The position numbers and the translations under genes were made by a program. From Aestuarierythrobacter sp037968495 (GTDB taxonomy: Bacteria > Pseudomonadota > Alphaproteobacteria > Sphingomonadales > Sphingomonadaceae), in NCBI GenBank assembly GCA_037968495.1, contig JBBKVP010000028.1:1-23985 (forward strand): a stretch of 23,985 nucleotides of DNA, in the 5' to 3' direction. Below are positions 1 through 7,087 of the stretch, piece by piece. Numbering within the stretch: the stretch's first letter is position 1; the number at the start of each line of letters is the position of its first letter. A model generated the notes under the pieces. That model did no database searches, was not told the DNA's origin, and saw only the letters and a list, made by a program, of their open reading frames with translations.

Positions 1-119
1 AGCGTGAACTTGCCCAGCCGCTCGATCGTATAGACGAAGCCCTGTTTGACCACGCGAACCATCGAGAAAAGCACGACGACTACCAGTACGATGACCAGCA
101 AAAGCACCCAAAATTCCAT
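1..119 (-). CDS. SPFH/band-7 (stomatin-like) membrane protein, N-terminal fragment
   Basis: The first 39 codons of a leftward gene that runs off the window. The translation begins MEFWVLLLVIV, a strongly hydrophobic segment of about 20 residues that would form an N-terminal membrane anchor. It is followed by VKQGFVYTIERLGKF, the hallmark start of the SPFH/band-7 fold of stomatin, paraslipin and QmcA-type proteins. These proteins form large membrane-bound oligomeric rings and often act with an NfeD-type partner or a membrane protease. The start is well supported: a GGAGG sequence lies just upstream (around 126-130 on the complement) at normal spacing. Only the anchor and the beginning of the domain are visible, so the subfamily cannot be decided. 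The gene was missed by simple long-ORF criteria because it is cut by the window edge. Confidence 0.85.
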   Translation of the reverse strand, partial: MEFWVLLLVIVLVVVVLFSMVRVVKQGFVYTIERLGKFT

Positions 120-205
120 AAAACCCTCCGTTATGTTGACGGCATACTACTTGAGATTGTCGCCCCCGCCAAGTGACGCTGAACCGCCCGTTTGTGTCTG
201 TGAAC

Positions 206-475
206 TTAGCTTGCGGAGCAGCGGCTCGCGCTCCCGGCGAAGCTGCGTTCGATCTGCGCTAGATAGGCAAGAAGCTCGGAGTTCTGCGGCCTATAGACCG
301 ATCCAGCATAGCGCTCGCGCCGCAGGCTAGGCTGGAAACGGCCCTCCACCGCATTGTTCCAGACATCAGCACCTGTGACCTTCCGCGAACCGCGCGTCAC
401 ATTGCTAGGCGGACTGCGCGGCGCATACCGCTTTCGCCGGAATGATGAGATTAGGCGGCGGGCTTCACTCCCCAT
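206..475 (-). CDS. Possible small Arg/Ser-rich protein overlapping the upstream hydrolase gene (doubtful)
   Basis: An 89-codon reading frame starting ATGGGGAGTGAA inside the last codons of the serine hydrolase gene (stop at 465-467), with an 11-base overlap in another frame. The product is basic, rich in Arg and Ser, has no signal peptide or membrane segment, and matches no family I recognise. The overlap could give translational coupling, but there is no convincing ribosome binding site and the composition is also what a GC-rich chance frame looks like. It could equally be non-coding or the decayed end of something else. Otherwise the 345-base spacer 120-464 shows nothing clear. Confidence 0.18.
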   Translation of the reverse strand: MGSEARRLISSFRRKRYAPRSPPSNVTRGSRKVTGADVWNNAVEGRFQPSLRRERYAGSVYRPQNSELLAYLAQIERSFAGSASRCSAS

Positions 476-1733
476 AAACCGCCGCGCGGATATCTTTGTG
501 CAGCGTCGCGTTAAACGGGATTCTCTGTGTCGCGAACACCACCGCCATGTCATTGGCGGGATCGACCCAGAACAGCATCGAGGGATAGCCGTCCCAGAAG
601 AACTCGCCCACGGTGCCGCGCATTTCGTCCGGGCTGGCGGGCGGGGCCACGCGCACTGCGAAGTCTAATCCAAAACCCATCTGGCCTTTGCCCGGTAACC
701 ACGCGCGCTCGGTCATGCGGGGGTCGAGATGGTCGGTCGCCATGATGCGGATTGTTTCGGGTTTCAGGATGCGCTTGCCGTCCAGCGCTCCCTCACCCAA
801 AAGCATCCGCGCGAACAGCATGTAATCGTCCACCGTAGTGACGATACCCGAACCGCCCATTGTCATCGGTTTGCCCGCAAAGTTCACCTCCAGCCAATCG
901 CCGCGAGGCACCGGCTCCAGCCCGCCATCCGCCGCCAGATTATATATCATCGCAAGGCGCGGCAGGTCGGCGGCATCGCGCTTCCAGCCTGTGTCCGCCA
1001 TGCCCAGCGGCGCGAAAATTTCCGCCGCAACGTAATCGGCGAAGGGCTGGCCCGAAAGCACCTCAACCAACCGCGCTTGCACGTCCACGCCTGCGCTATA
1101 TTCCCACGCCGTGCCCGGATCGTTGACGAGCGGAACCTGCGCCATTTTCTGCGAGAAACCGGCCAGCGTATTGTCCGCCGAGAGCGGCTCAAGCTGCTCC
1201 CACACCTGATCCGGATAGCGGCTGCCCCCGCCATAGGTGAAGCCCGCCGTGTGGCGCATGATGTCGCGCACGGTCACGGGCCGCTTCGGCGCGCGCAGCA
1301 CCGGATTGCCGCTTGCATCCATCCCGTCATAGACCTGCAGCGCGGCATATTCGGGCAGATAATCGCCCAGCGGATCATCGAGGCCGAACTTGCCATCCTC
1401 CCACAATGTCATCAACGCCACGCCGGTGACGGGTTTGGTCATGGAGAATATCTGCACCAGCGTATCGCGGGCGAAGGGCCTTGCAGCCTCGCGGTCAGCT
1501 TGACCGGCGGCATGAAAATAGACCTCGCGTCCGTCTTTCCACACCAGCGCCGATGCGCCGACCGTGCGGCCATCTGCCACCATTCCCGCCAGCGCCGCGT
1601 CGATGCCGACGGTATCGAGAGTGACGCCTGACGCGCTTTCGGCAGTGGCGGAGGTGTAGTTATTCGTGACCTCGCTGGTGACGCAGCCAGAAAGCCCCGC
1701 CACCAGTGCCAGCGCGAATGGAGCAAGCCGCAT
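465..1733 (-). CDS. Lipoprotein serine hydrolase of the class C beta-lactamase/esterase family
   Basis: 422 residues. The N-terminus MRLAPFALALVAGLSGC is a lipoprotein signal with the lipobox Cys at 17, so the enzyme is probably anchored in the periplasm or outer membrane. The catalytic S-x-x-K motif is seen as SMTK (Ser97, Lys100) and the Tyr motif as YSA (Tyr212). The C-terminal region carries WDGYPSMLFWVDP, equivalent to the W-G-G-x-x-G-T-x-FW-x-DP segment of EstB-like esterases but with the glycines and GT degenerate. The family includes AmpC, D-amino peptidases and esterases; EstB-like esterase is more likely than a true antibiotic-inactivating lactamase. The start at 1733 was chosen because it gives the signal peptide and sits 4 bases after the stop of the dienelactone hydrolase, so the two genes form an operon. 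Longer upstream frames would overlap that gene. Confidence 0.88.
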   Translation of the reverse strand: MRLAPFALALVAGLSGCVTSEVTNNYTSATAESASGVTLDTVGIDAALAGMVADGRTVGASALVWKDGREVYFHAAGQADREAARPFARDTLVQIFSMTKPVTGVALMTLWEDGKFGLDDPLGDYLPEYAALQVYDGMDASGNPVLRAPKRPVTVRDIMRHTAGFTYGGGSRYPDQVWEQLEPLSADNTLAGFSQKMAQVPLVNDPGTAWEYSAGVDVQARLVEVLSGQPFADYVAAEIFAPLGMADTGWKRDAADLPRLAMIYNLAADGGLEPVPRGDWLEVNFAGKPMTMGGSGIVTTVDDYMLFARMLLGEGALDGKRILKPETIRIMATDHLDPRMTERAWLPGKGQMGFGLDFAVRVAPPASPDEMRGTVGEFFWDGYPSMLFWVDPANDMAVVFATQRIPFNATLHKDIRAAVYGE

Positions 1734-1737
1734 GCGC

Positions 1738-2637
1738 TTACATCGCGCCGTATAGCGCCATCTTCGCGGCATAGGCTCGCTCGGCTTCAGCCTTGTTGTA
1801 AACCGGGCTGTCGAGGACGGTCCAGCCGTGATCGGCGGCATAGACCTCGACCTCGGCAGCGCGTCCGGCGGCCCTTGCAGCGTCGCCAAATGTCACCTTG
1901 GTCTGTGGGTCCTTTGCATCGTCATTCTGGGCGACGGCGATGAGGTAGGACGCGGTTGCCCCGCCCAGTACCTTATGCGGGCTCATCGGTTTGTCGGTTG
2001 CCAGACCACCGCCGTGGAAACTGGCGGCTGCCTTGACGCGGGTTGGCTCTGCCGCGCTGCTCCACACAGTGAACGGGCCGCCCATACAATAGCCTTCCGT
2101 GCCGACCCCCTTGGCCGTGTCGACGCTACCCTGTGCATCGAGCCAAGCGACGAGCGATTTAGTGTCGCGCATGATCGCCTCGGCGTCCAGCTTCGCGCGC
2201 CAAGGTCCGACCTTCTCCCAGCCGCCATTGCTGACGAAATCGGCAAAGTCGGCGAATTGCGGCGCAGGCACGTCGCGGTAATAGGGGTTGGCGATCAGCA
2301 CGGCGTAACCTTCGGCAGCGGTGCGGCGCGCCATCATCTTCTTGGCATCGCGCAGGCCCGCGATATCGGGCCAAAGGATCACGGCGGGGTATTTGCCTGC
2401 TGCGGGCGCGATTAGAACGGCGTCCATTGTGCCGTCAGCAGTGGTAATGCTGACAGCCGTTTCGGTCAGAGCCGCTGCACTATCCGCATCACCGGCGGAG
2501 GCCGTTTCCATGCCCGAACATGCCGCAAGCGTTGTCGCTGCACCCACCGCTCCAATGGCTCCGAACTGGCGGCGGCTGACATCACGCCAGCCGTTCGTCT
2601 TGCGGGTCATTTCTTCGAGGTTGTTTCTATCGCACAT
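1738..2637 (-). CDS. Tat-exported lipoprotein dienelactone hydrolase family enzyme
   Basis: 299 residues, alpha/beta hydrolase of the dienelactone hydrolase (DLH) family. The nucleophile is visible in GYCMGG (Cys184, the Cys that replaces Ser in DLH), the acid is probably Asp239 or 240 in AQNDD, and the His is His270 in ADHGW. The N-terminus is unusual: SRRQFGAIGAVGAATTLAAC holds a twin-arginine motif (Arg22-Arg23) and a lipobox ending at Cys40. The protein should therefore be folded and cofactor-independent on export and then lipidated, whereas classical DLH of chloroaromatic degradation is cytoplasmic. The start at 2637 has an AGGAG eight bases upstream. A start at 2610 would keep the Tat motif. 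It is first gene of a two-gene operon with the serine hydrolase and diverges from the alcohol dehydrogenase. The substrate is unknown. Confidence 0.9.
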   Translation of the reverse strand: MCDRNNLEEMTRKTNGWRDVSRRQFGAIGAVGAATTLAACSGMETASAGDADSAAALTETAVSITTADGTMDAVLIAPAAGKYPAVILWPDIAGLRDAKKMMARRTAAEGYAVLIANPYYRDVPAPQFADFADFVSNGGWEKVGPWRAKLDAEAIMRDTKSLVAWLDAQGSVDTAKGVGTEGYCMGGPFTVWSSAAEPTRVKAAASFHGGGLATDKPMSPHKVLGGATASYLIAVAQNDDAKDPQTKVTFGDAARAAGRAAEVEVYAADHGWTVLDSPVYNKAEAERAYAAKMALYGAM

Positions 2638-2792
2638 GGCTTTGGCTCCTGATGGGGGTCGGTTGGCGGTAAGGATATACGCCAAGCGCTTTGACGCAAT
2701 GGACAATCTGCCCAAGACGTTGCAAACACCACCTTGCAAATAGCATACGCAACCAGATGCGCCGCTAAGGCGCACTGACGGGAGAGACCGCC
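2638..2792. promoter_or_regulatory. Divergent promoter region with two TTGCAA palindromes
   Basis: This 155-base spacer must hold the promoters of the leftward hydrolase operon and the rightward alcohol dehydrogenase. Two copies of the palindrome TTGCAA lie at 2720-2725 and 2734-2739, spaced 14 bases start to start. That is a possible operator but weak evidence alone. No clear -35/-10 pair could be assigned by eye. Confidence 0.4.
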
Positions 2793-4910
2793 TTGAACAT
2801 CCGCGCCAGCTTCGCCGCATTTGCCATTTTCGCGCTCGCCGCTTGCGGGTCGGAGGTGCCTGAACCATCGCCGCTCGCCACAGAAGGCGTGACCGATGCG
2901 ATGTTGGCCGCTGGCAATGGCGATGAATGGTTGACCTATGGGGGCGGTTACGAGGAACAGCGCTTCTCGCCCCTCACCCAAATTTCTGCTGAAAACGTTG
3001 GCGAACTCGGCCTTGCATGGTCCGCCGATCTCGACACCGCGCGCGGGCAAGAAGCCACGCCGCTGATGTATGACGGCACGATCTATGTCTCCACCGCATG
3101 GAGCATGGTGAAGGCCTATGATGCCAAGACCGGCGCGCTCAAATGGTCTTATGATCCCGAGGTTCCGCGCGAGACTCTGGTCCGCGTCTGCTGTGACGCA
3201 GTCAATCGCGGCGTCGCGCTATATGGTGACAAGGTTTATGTCGCCGCGCTCGATGGGCGCCTGATTGCAGTCGACATGGCGACCGGCAAGGAAGTCTGGG
3301 CCAAGACCATCGTGCCCGATCAGGAAAGTTACGCCATCACCGGCGCGCCCCGCATCGCCAATGGCAAGGTGCTAATCGGCAGCGCGGGCGCAGAATACCG
3401 TGCGCGCGGCTCCATCGCCGCCTTCGATGCTCAAACTGGCGACGAGCTGTGGCGTTTCCACACCGTGCCCGGCAATCCGCGCGACGGGTTCGAGGATGAG
3501 GCCATGGCCCGCGCTTCCAAGACATGGGCAGGCAAGTGGTGGGAATTTGGCGGCGGCGGTACCGTGTGGGATTCGATCACTTTCGACCCCGGCACAAACC
3601 TCGTTTACTTCGGCACAGGCAATGCCGAACCGTGGAACCCCAACACCAATGATCGCGGTTTGGGCGACGCGCTCTACACCTCATCCATCGTTGCGGTTGA
3701 CGCTGACACCGGTAAGTATGCCTGGCATTTCCAAGAGACGCCGGAAGACCGCTGGGACTTCGATTCCAACGCGCAAATCACGGTCGCCGATATTCAGGTG
3801 AAGAACGAACAGCGCCGCGTTGTGATGCACGCGCCGAAGAACGGCTTCTTCTATGTCCTCGACGCCAAGACGGGCGAGTTCCTCTCCGGCGAGAATTTCG
3901 TGCCTGTCAATTGGGCGAGCGGGCTCAATCCTGAAACGGGCCGCCCGATGATACTGCCCGAGGCGCGCTATGAGCAAACCGGCGAAGTCTTCCTCGGTAC
4001 GCCGGGCTACTATGGCGGCCACACATGGCACCCGATGAGCTTCAGCCCGAAGACCGGCCTGATGTATATTCCCATCAACAACACGCTAATGCCTTACCTC
4101 GCAGATAAGGAATTCACCGGCACCGAAATGGGCATGCAACTAGGGCTCGACACCTCCACCGTAGCTATGCCAGCCGATAAAGCTGCACGTCAGGCTGCGA
4201 TTGATGCCACAACCGGCGCGCTGCTGGCATGGGACCCTGTGACGCAGAAAGAGGCATGGCGTGTGCCCTATCCCGGCCCGTCAAACGGCGGCACATTATC
4301 GACCGCTGGCAACTTGGTATTCCAAGGCACAGCGGGCGGCGAGTTCCGTGCCTATTCCGCCGACACGGGCAAGCAGCTGTGGTCCTTCGCGGCACAGACC
4401 GGCATCATCGCAGCACCCATGACCTACAGCATCGACGGCGAGCAATATGTCGCCATTCTGGCCGGTTGGGGCGGATTGTGGGACCTCAATTCAGGGCTGC
4501 TATCGGACAAGTCCGGCCGCGCGCCAAACATCAGCCGCTTGCTTGTTTTCAAGCTAGGCGCGGACGGAAAACTGCCGCCGCCCCCGCCGATGAACGAGTT
4601 GGTGCTCGACCCGCCTGCATTTAAAGGCACCGCAGAGCAGGCCGCGCTTGGCGGAAGGCTCTACGCTCTCAACTGCTCGGCCTGTCACGGCGATGCTGCG
4701 ATTGGCGGACGGCTCAATCCCGATTTGCGCCATTCAGGCACCATCGCCAACGAGGAAGCCATTCGGTCAATCGTGATCGACGGCGCGCTGAAGCATAACG
4801 GCATGGTTTCGTTCAAACGCAACGTAAACGCCGCTGATGCCGAGGCGATCCGCCAATATCTCCTCAAACGCGCCAATGAAGACAAGGCGCTGGAGATGGC
4901 GGCGAGGTAG
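2793..4910 (+). CDS. Lipoprotein quinohemoprotein (PQQ, cytochrome c) alcohol dehydrogenase
   Basis: 705 residues. It oxidises alcohols in the periplasm with pyrroloquinoline quinone and passes electrons to its own heme c. The N-terminus ends in the lipobox LAAC (Cys18), so it is membrane-anchored. An eight-bladed propeller with repeated A-x-D-x-x-TG-x-x-x-W docking motifs spans about residues 45-590. The vicinal disulfide is Cys133-Cys134, probable Ca ligands are Glu201 (GAEYRARG) and Asn277 (GTGNAEPWN), and the catalytic Asp is Asp322 (RWDFD). The C-terminal cytochrome domain has CSACH (Cys628-His632) and Met671 as probable sixth ligand. The start is TTG at 2793 with GGGAGAG upstream; no ATG lies near in frame. 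No PQQ biosynthesis genes are in the window. The aldehyde dehydrogenase follows after 97 bases. The organisation is that of type II quinohemoprotein dehydrogenases, but these are usually soluble, so the lipid anchor is notable. Confidence 0.93.
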   Translation: MNIRASFAAFAIFALAACGSEVPEPSPLATEGVTDAMLAAGNGDEWLTYGGGYEEQRFSPLTQISAENVGELGLAWSADLDTARGQEATPLMYDGTIYVSTAWSMVKAYDAKTGALKWSYDPEVPRETLVRVCCDAVNRGVALYGDKVYVAALDGRLIAVDMATGKEVWAKTIVPDQESYAITGAPRIANGKVLIGSAGAEYRARGSIAAFDAQTGDELWRFHTVPGNPRDGFEDEAMARASKTWAGKWWEFGGGGTVWDSITFDPGTNLVYFGTGNAEPWNPNTNDRGLGDALYTSSIVAVDADTGKYAWHFQETPEDRWDFDSNAQITVADIQVKNEQRRVVMHAPKNGFFYVLDAKTGEFLSGENFVPVNWASGLNPETGRPMILPEARYEQTGEVFLGTPGYYGGHTWHPMSFSPKTGLMYIPINNTLMPYLADKEFTGTEMGMQLGLDTSTVAMPADKAARQAAIDATTGALLAWDPVTQKEAWRVPYPGPSNGGTLSTAGNLVFQGTAGGEFRAYSADTGKQLWSFAAQTGIIAAPMTYSIDGEQYVAILAGWGGLWDLNSGLLSDKSGRAPNISRLLVFKLGADGKLPPPPPMNELVLDPPAFKGTAEQAALGGRLYALNCSACHGDAAIGGRLNPDLRHSGTIANEEAIRSIVIDGALKHNGMVSFKRNVNAADAEAIRQYLLKRANEDKALEMAAR

Positions 4911-5007
4911 CCCAGCAACACTCTTACTTTGGCGCAACGCGCATGGTAGATTTCAAACAGAAACGAGTCGCGCGGCAGCCGTGCGGCCACAACAACCGGA
5001 GACTTCC

Positions 5008-6432
5008 ATGACCAAGAGCTATCACAACCTCATCGACGGCGAACTTGTCGAAACATCCGGCACTATGGAAGTTCTCAACCCGGCGACCGAACAGGTCATC
5101 GGCCTCGTTCCGTCATGCGGCGCAGATGAACTCAACCGCGCGGTCGCTGCTGCGCGCAAGGCTTTCAAGACATGGTCCAAGACTCCCATCGACGACCGCC
5201 GCGCAGTGATCCAGAATATGTCTGCGGCAATTAAGGAAAATGCCGACGAGCTGTTCCGCCTGCTGACCAGCGAACAAGGCAAGCCGCATGATCAGGCCAA
5301 GGGCGAGATTTACGGCGCCGCTGGCATGATGGCCGCGCAGTCCACTCTCAGCCTCGACGATGTAATCAATGAAGATAGCGACACGCGCCTGTCGCGCACC
5401 CGCCGCGTGCCGGTTGGCGTGGTCGGTGGCATCGTGCCGTGGAACTTCCCCGTGATGATGGCGATGCAGAAGATTGCGCCTGCGATCCTGTCGGGCTGCA
5501 CCATTGTGCTCAAGCCTTCGCCCTTCACCCCGCTCGCCACCCTGCGCATTGCCGAGTTGATCAAGGACATCGTACCAGCTGGCGTGGTCAACATCATCAC
5601 CGGCGAAGACTCGCTCGGCCCGCTGATCACCGAACATGCCGATATCGACAAGATCACCTTCACCGGCTCCACCGCGACCGGCAAGAAGATCATGGAAGGC
5701 GCATCGAAGGACTTGAAGCGCATCACGCTGGAGCTTGGCGGCAATGATGCCTCCATCGTTCTGCCCGATGCCGATGTGTCCAAGGTTGCGGAACAGCTAT
5801 TCTGGTCCAGCTTTTCCAACGCAGGCCAAATCTGCGTTGCGGCGAAACGCATCTATATCCACGAAGATATCTATGACGAAATGGCCGCCGCCATCGCCGC
5901 CTTTGCCAAGACCGTGAAGGTTGGTGACGGCGCGGAGCAAGGCACGGGCGTCGGCCCGATCCAGAACAAGAAGCAATTCGAGCGCGTATGCGAGCTGATC
6001 GAAGATGCCAAGGCGAATGGCTACAAGTTCCTGACCGGCGGCGATGTCGACCCTTCAGGCACCGGCTATTACGTGCCGATCACGATCATGGATAACCCGC
6101 CCGAAGACGCGCGCATCGTAGCCGAAGAACAATTCGGCCCCGTGATGCCGCTGATGAAATTCTCGACAACCGAAGAAGTAATCCAGCGCGCCAACGATTC
6201 CGAATACGGCCTGGCGGGCGCAGTCTGGACCGGCGACACAGACAAGGGCGTGGAAATCGCCGAGCAGCTCGAAACCGGTACCGTCTGGATCAACGAATAT
6301 ATGCACCTCAGCCCCTTCGCCCCATTCGGTGGTCACAAACAGTCCGGCTTCGGCGCCGAATACGGCGTCGAAGGCCTGAAGGAATTCACCTACGCGCAGG
6401 TGATTACGGTGAAGAAAGACGCGATGGCCTGA
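5008..6432 (+). CDS. NAD(P)-dependent aldehyde dehydrogenase
   Basis: 474 residues, the usual length for the aldehyde dehydrogenase superfamily. It oxidises an aldehyde to the carboxylate in the cytoplasm. Visible landmarks are PWNFP (Asn146, oxyanion hole), the Lys of LKPSP (Lys169), FTGSTATGKK (Rossmann-type cofactor loop, about 218-227), the general base Glu242 in LELGGN, and the nucleophile Cys276 in NAGQICVA. The C-terminal FGGHKQSGFGAE motif is intact. The start at 5008 has CGGAGA seven bases upstream; the in-frame extension back to 4837 lies inside the alcohol dehydrogenase gene and is rejected. It follows the PQQ alcohol dehydrogenase in the same direction, which suggests it removes the aldehyde made by that enzyme, although one acts in the periplasm and the other in the cytoplasm. 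The precise substrate cannot be read from sequence. Confidence 0.95.
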   Translation: MTKSYHNLIDGELVETSGTMEVLNPATEQVIGLVPSCGADELNRAVAAARKAFKTWSKTPIDDRRAVIQNMSAAIKENADELFRLLTSEQGKPHDQAKGEIYGAAGMMAAQSTLSLDDVINEDSDTRLSRTRRVPVGVVGGIVPWNFPVMMAMQKIAPAILSGCTIVLKPSPFTPLATLRIAELIKDIVPAGVVNIITGEDSLGPLITEHADIDKITFTGSTATGKKIMEGASKDLKRITLELGGNDASIVLPDADVSKVAEQLFWSSFSNAGQICVAAKRIYIHEDIYDEMAAAIAAFAKTVKVGDGAEQGTGVGPIQNKKQFERVCELIEDAKANGYKFLTGGDVDPSGTGYYVPITIMDNPPEDARIVAEEQFGPVMPLMKFSTTEEVIQRANDSEYGLAGAVWTGDTDKGVEIAEQLETGTVWINEYMHLSPFAPFGGHKQSGFGAEYGVEGLKEFTYAQVITVKKDAMA

Positions 6433-6449
6433 GGGCCCGCAGTCTAGCT

Positions 6450-6497
6450 GGGTGTATAGTCATACTTGACATACATGTATAGTATCACTATACACCC
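6450..6497 (+). promoter_or_regulatory. higBA promoter embedded in operator repeats
   Basis: A perfect -35 TTGACA (6466-6471) stands 17 bases from a -10-like TATACA (6489-6494). Around it is an operator array: TGTATAGT occurs at 6453-6460 and again at 6476-6483 (23 bases apart), and the inverted copy ACTATACA lies at 6487-6494 over the -10 box. Together the last two form the perfect palindrome GTATAGT-ATC-ACTATAC (6477-6493). The outer arms GGGTGTATAGT (6450-6460) and ACTATACACCC (6487-6497) are an 11-base perfect inverted repeat, and ATACATGTAT (6471-6480) is a further palindrome. Binding by the HigA antitoxin here would block RNA polymerase, the usual autoregulation of such modules. The ATG of higB is only six bases past the -10, so the transcript may be leaderless. 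Confidence 0.85.
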
Positions 6498-6499
6498 CA

Positions 6500-6781
6500 A
6501 TGTTGATTGAAAGCATTCGCCACAAGGCGCTGCGCAAGTTTGCTGAGATGGGTCGAAGCGCGGGGGTGTTAGAACCTGAGCGGTTGTCCGACATGCTGAC
6601 CTATATCAATGCCTCGGCCAACTTTACGGAATTGTTAGAGCCGCCAAATTTCAGCTTCCATGCGTTGAAAGTTGATCGCAAGGGCGAATTTGCTATGACC
6701 GTTACCATAAACTGACGGCTATGTTTCAGGAAGATTGACGAGCAGACAATCGGTGACTTCAACTTGAAGGATTATCACTAA
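6500..6781 (+). pseudogene. higB: HigB-type toxin gene interrupted by TGA at a conserved Trp codon
   Basis: The frame begins MLIESIRHKALRKFAEMG, the typical start of HigB toxins of the RelE superfamily, which cleave mRNA on the ribosome. It continues through FHALKVDRKGEFAMTVTIN and meets TGA at 6713-6715, giving only 71 residues. Reading on in the same frame gives RLCFRKIDEQTIGDFNLKDYH, the expected HigB ending, and TAA at 6779-6781 that overlaps the higA start by one base (TAATG). In relatives the TGA position is the Trp of the N-W-R motif, so one G-to-A change (TGG to TGA) explains it. A full gene would encode 93 residues. The truncated product lacks the last strands and the conserved C-terminal DYH, so the toxin is probably dead unless the stop is read through or is a sequencing error. 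Confidence 0.88.
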
Positions 6782-7083
6782 TGGCCATCAAACTTCATCC
6801 ATCGATCCTCGTTCATCCCGGCCCTTGGCTCAAGCGCCAGATTGTCGAACCATATCATATGAACGTCACCTCGGTCGCCAAACATCTCGGTGTTACCCGC
6901 GCCGCGATGAGCAATCTGCTCAATGGCAAGGCTGCACTGTCGCCGGAAATGGCTGTGCGGTTCGAAAAGGCTTTCGGCATTTCCAGCGAAACGATGATGC
7001 GGATGCAGGTCTCTTATGAACTGGCGCAGCTGGAACTCTCAGGCAAGACGATTGATGTGAAGAGGCTGAGCGAGGCGGCTTGA
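6781..7083 (+). CDS. higA: HigA-type antitoxin, helix-turn-helix repressor
   Basis: 100 residues, the normal HigA length. The N-terminus contains the family signature HPGPWLKRQIVEPYHM, followed by an XRE-type helix-turn-helix (about residues 28-48: VTSVAKHLGVTRAAMSNLLNG), and the conserved LSPEMAVRFEKAFGISSETMMRMQ segment. HigA neutralises HigB by direct binding and represses the operon through the palindromes upstream of higB. The start at 6781 overlaps the last base of the ancestral higB stop, so translation was probably coupled; the premature higB stop at 6713 would leave ribosomes 65 bases upstream and might reduce that coupling. The gene itself is intact with no damage. It converges on the broken acyltransferase gene with a 4-base gap. 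Confidence 0.93.
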   Translation: MAIKLHPSILVHPGPWLKRQIVEPYHMNVTSVAKHLGVTRAAMSNLLNGKAALSPEMAVRFEKAFGISSETMMRMQVSYELAQLELSGKTIDVKRLSEAA

Positions 7084-7087
7084 GGCC

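Noticed and set aside
729..1631. 300-residue frame on the plus strand inside the serine hydrolase gene
   Set aside because: Antisense shadow of a well supported gene: rich in His, Arg and Gln, no motif.
465..1889. 474-residue version of the serine hydrolase starting at 1889
   Set aside because: The extra N-terminus overlaps the hydrolase gene upstream and hides the lipoprotein signal; start at 1733 is better.
1738..2868. 376-residue version of the dienelactone hydrolase
   Set aside because: The extension runs into the divergent alcohol dehydrogenase gene; the start at 2637 has a ribosome binding site and a Tat signal.
4837..5007. In-frame N-terminal extension of the aldehyde dehydrogenase
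   Set aside because: It overlaps the alcohol dehydrogenase end and adds residues with no family counterpart; ATG 5008 has a ribosome binding site.
6713..6715. TGA in higB as a selenocysteine or reassigned Trp codon
   Set aside because: No structured element was recognised after it, other genes here end normally at TGA (higA, lysC, the polyketide synthase), so code reassignment is excluded and simple nonsense is more likely.
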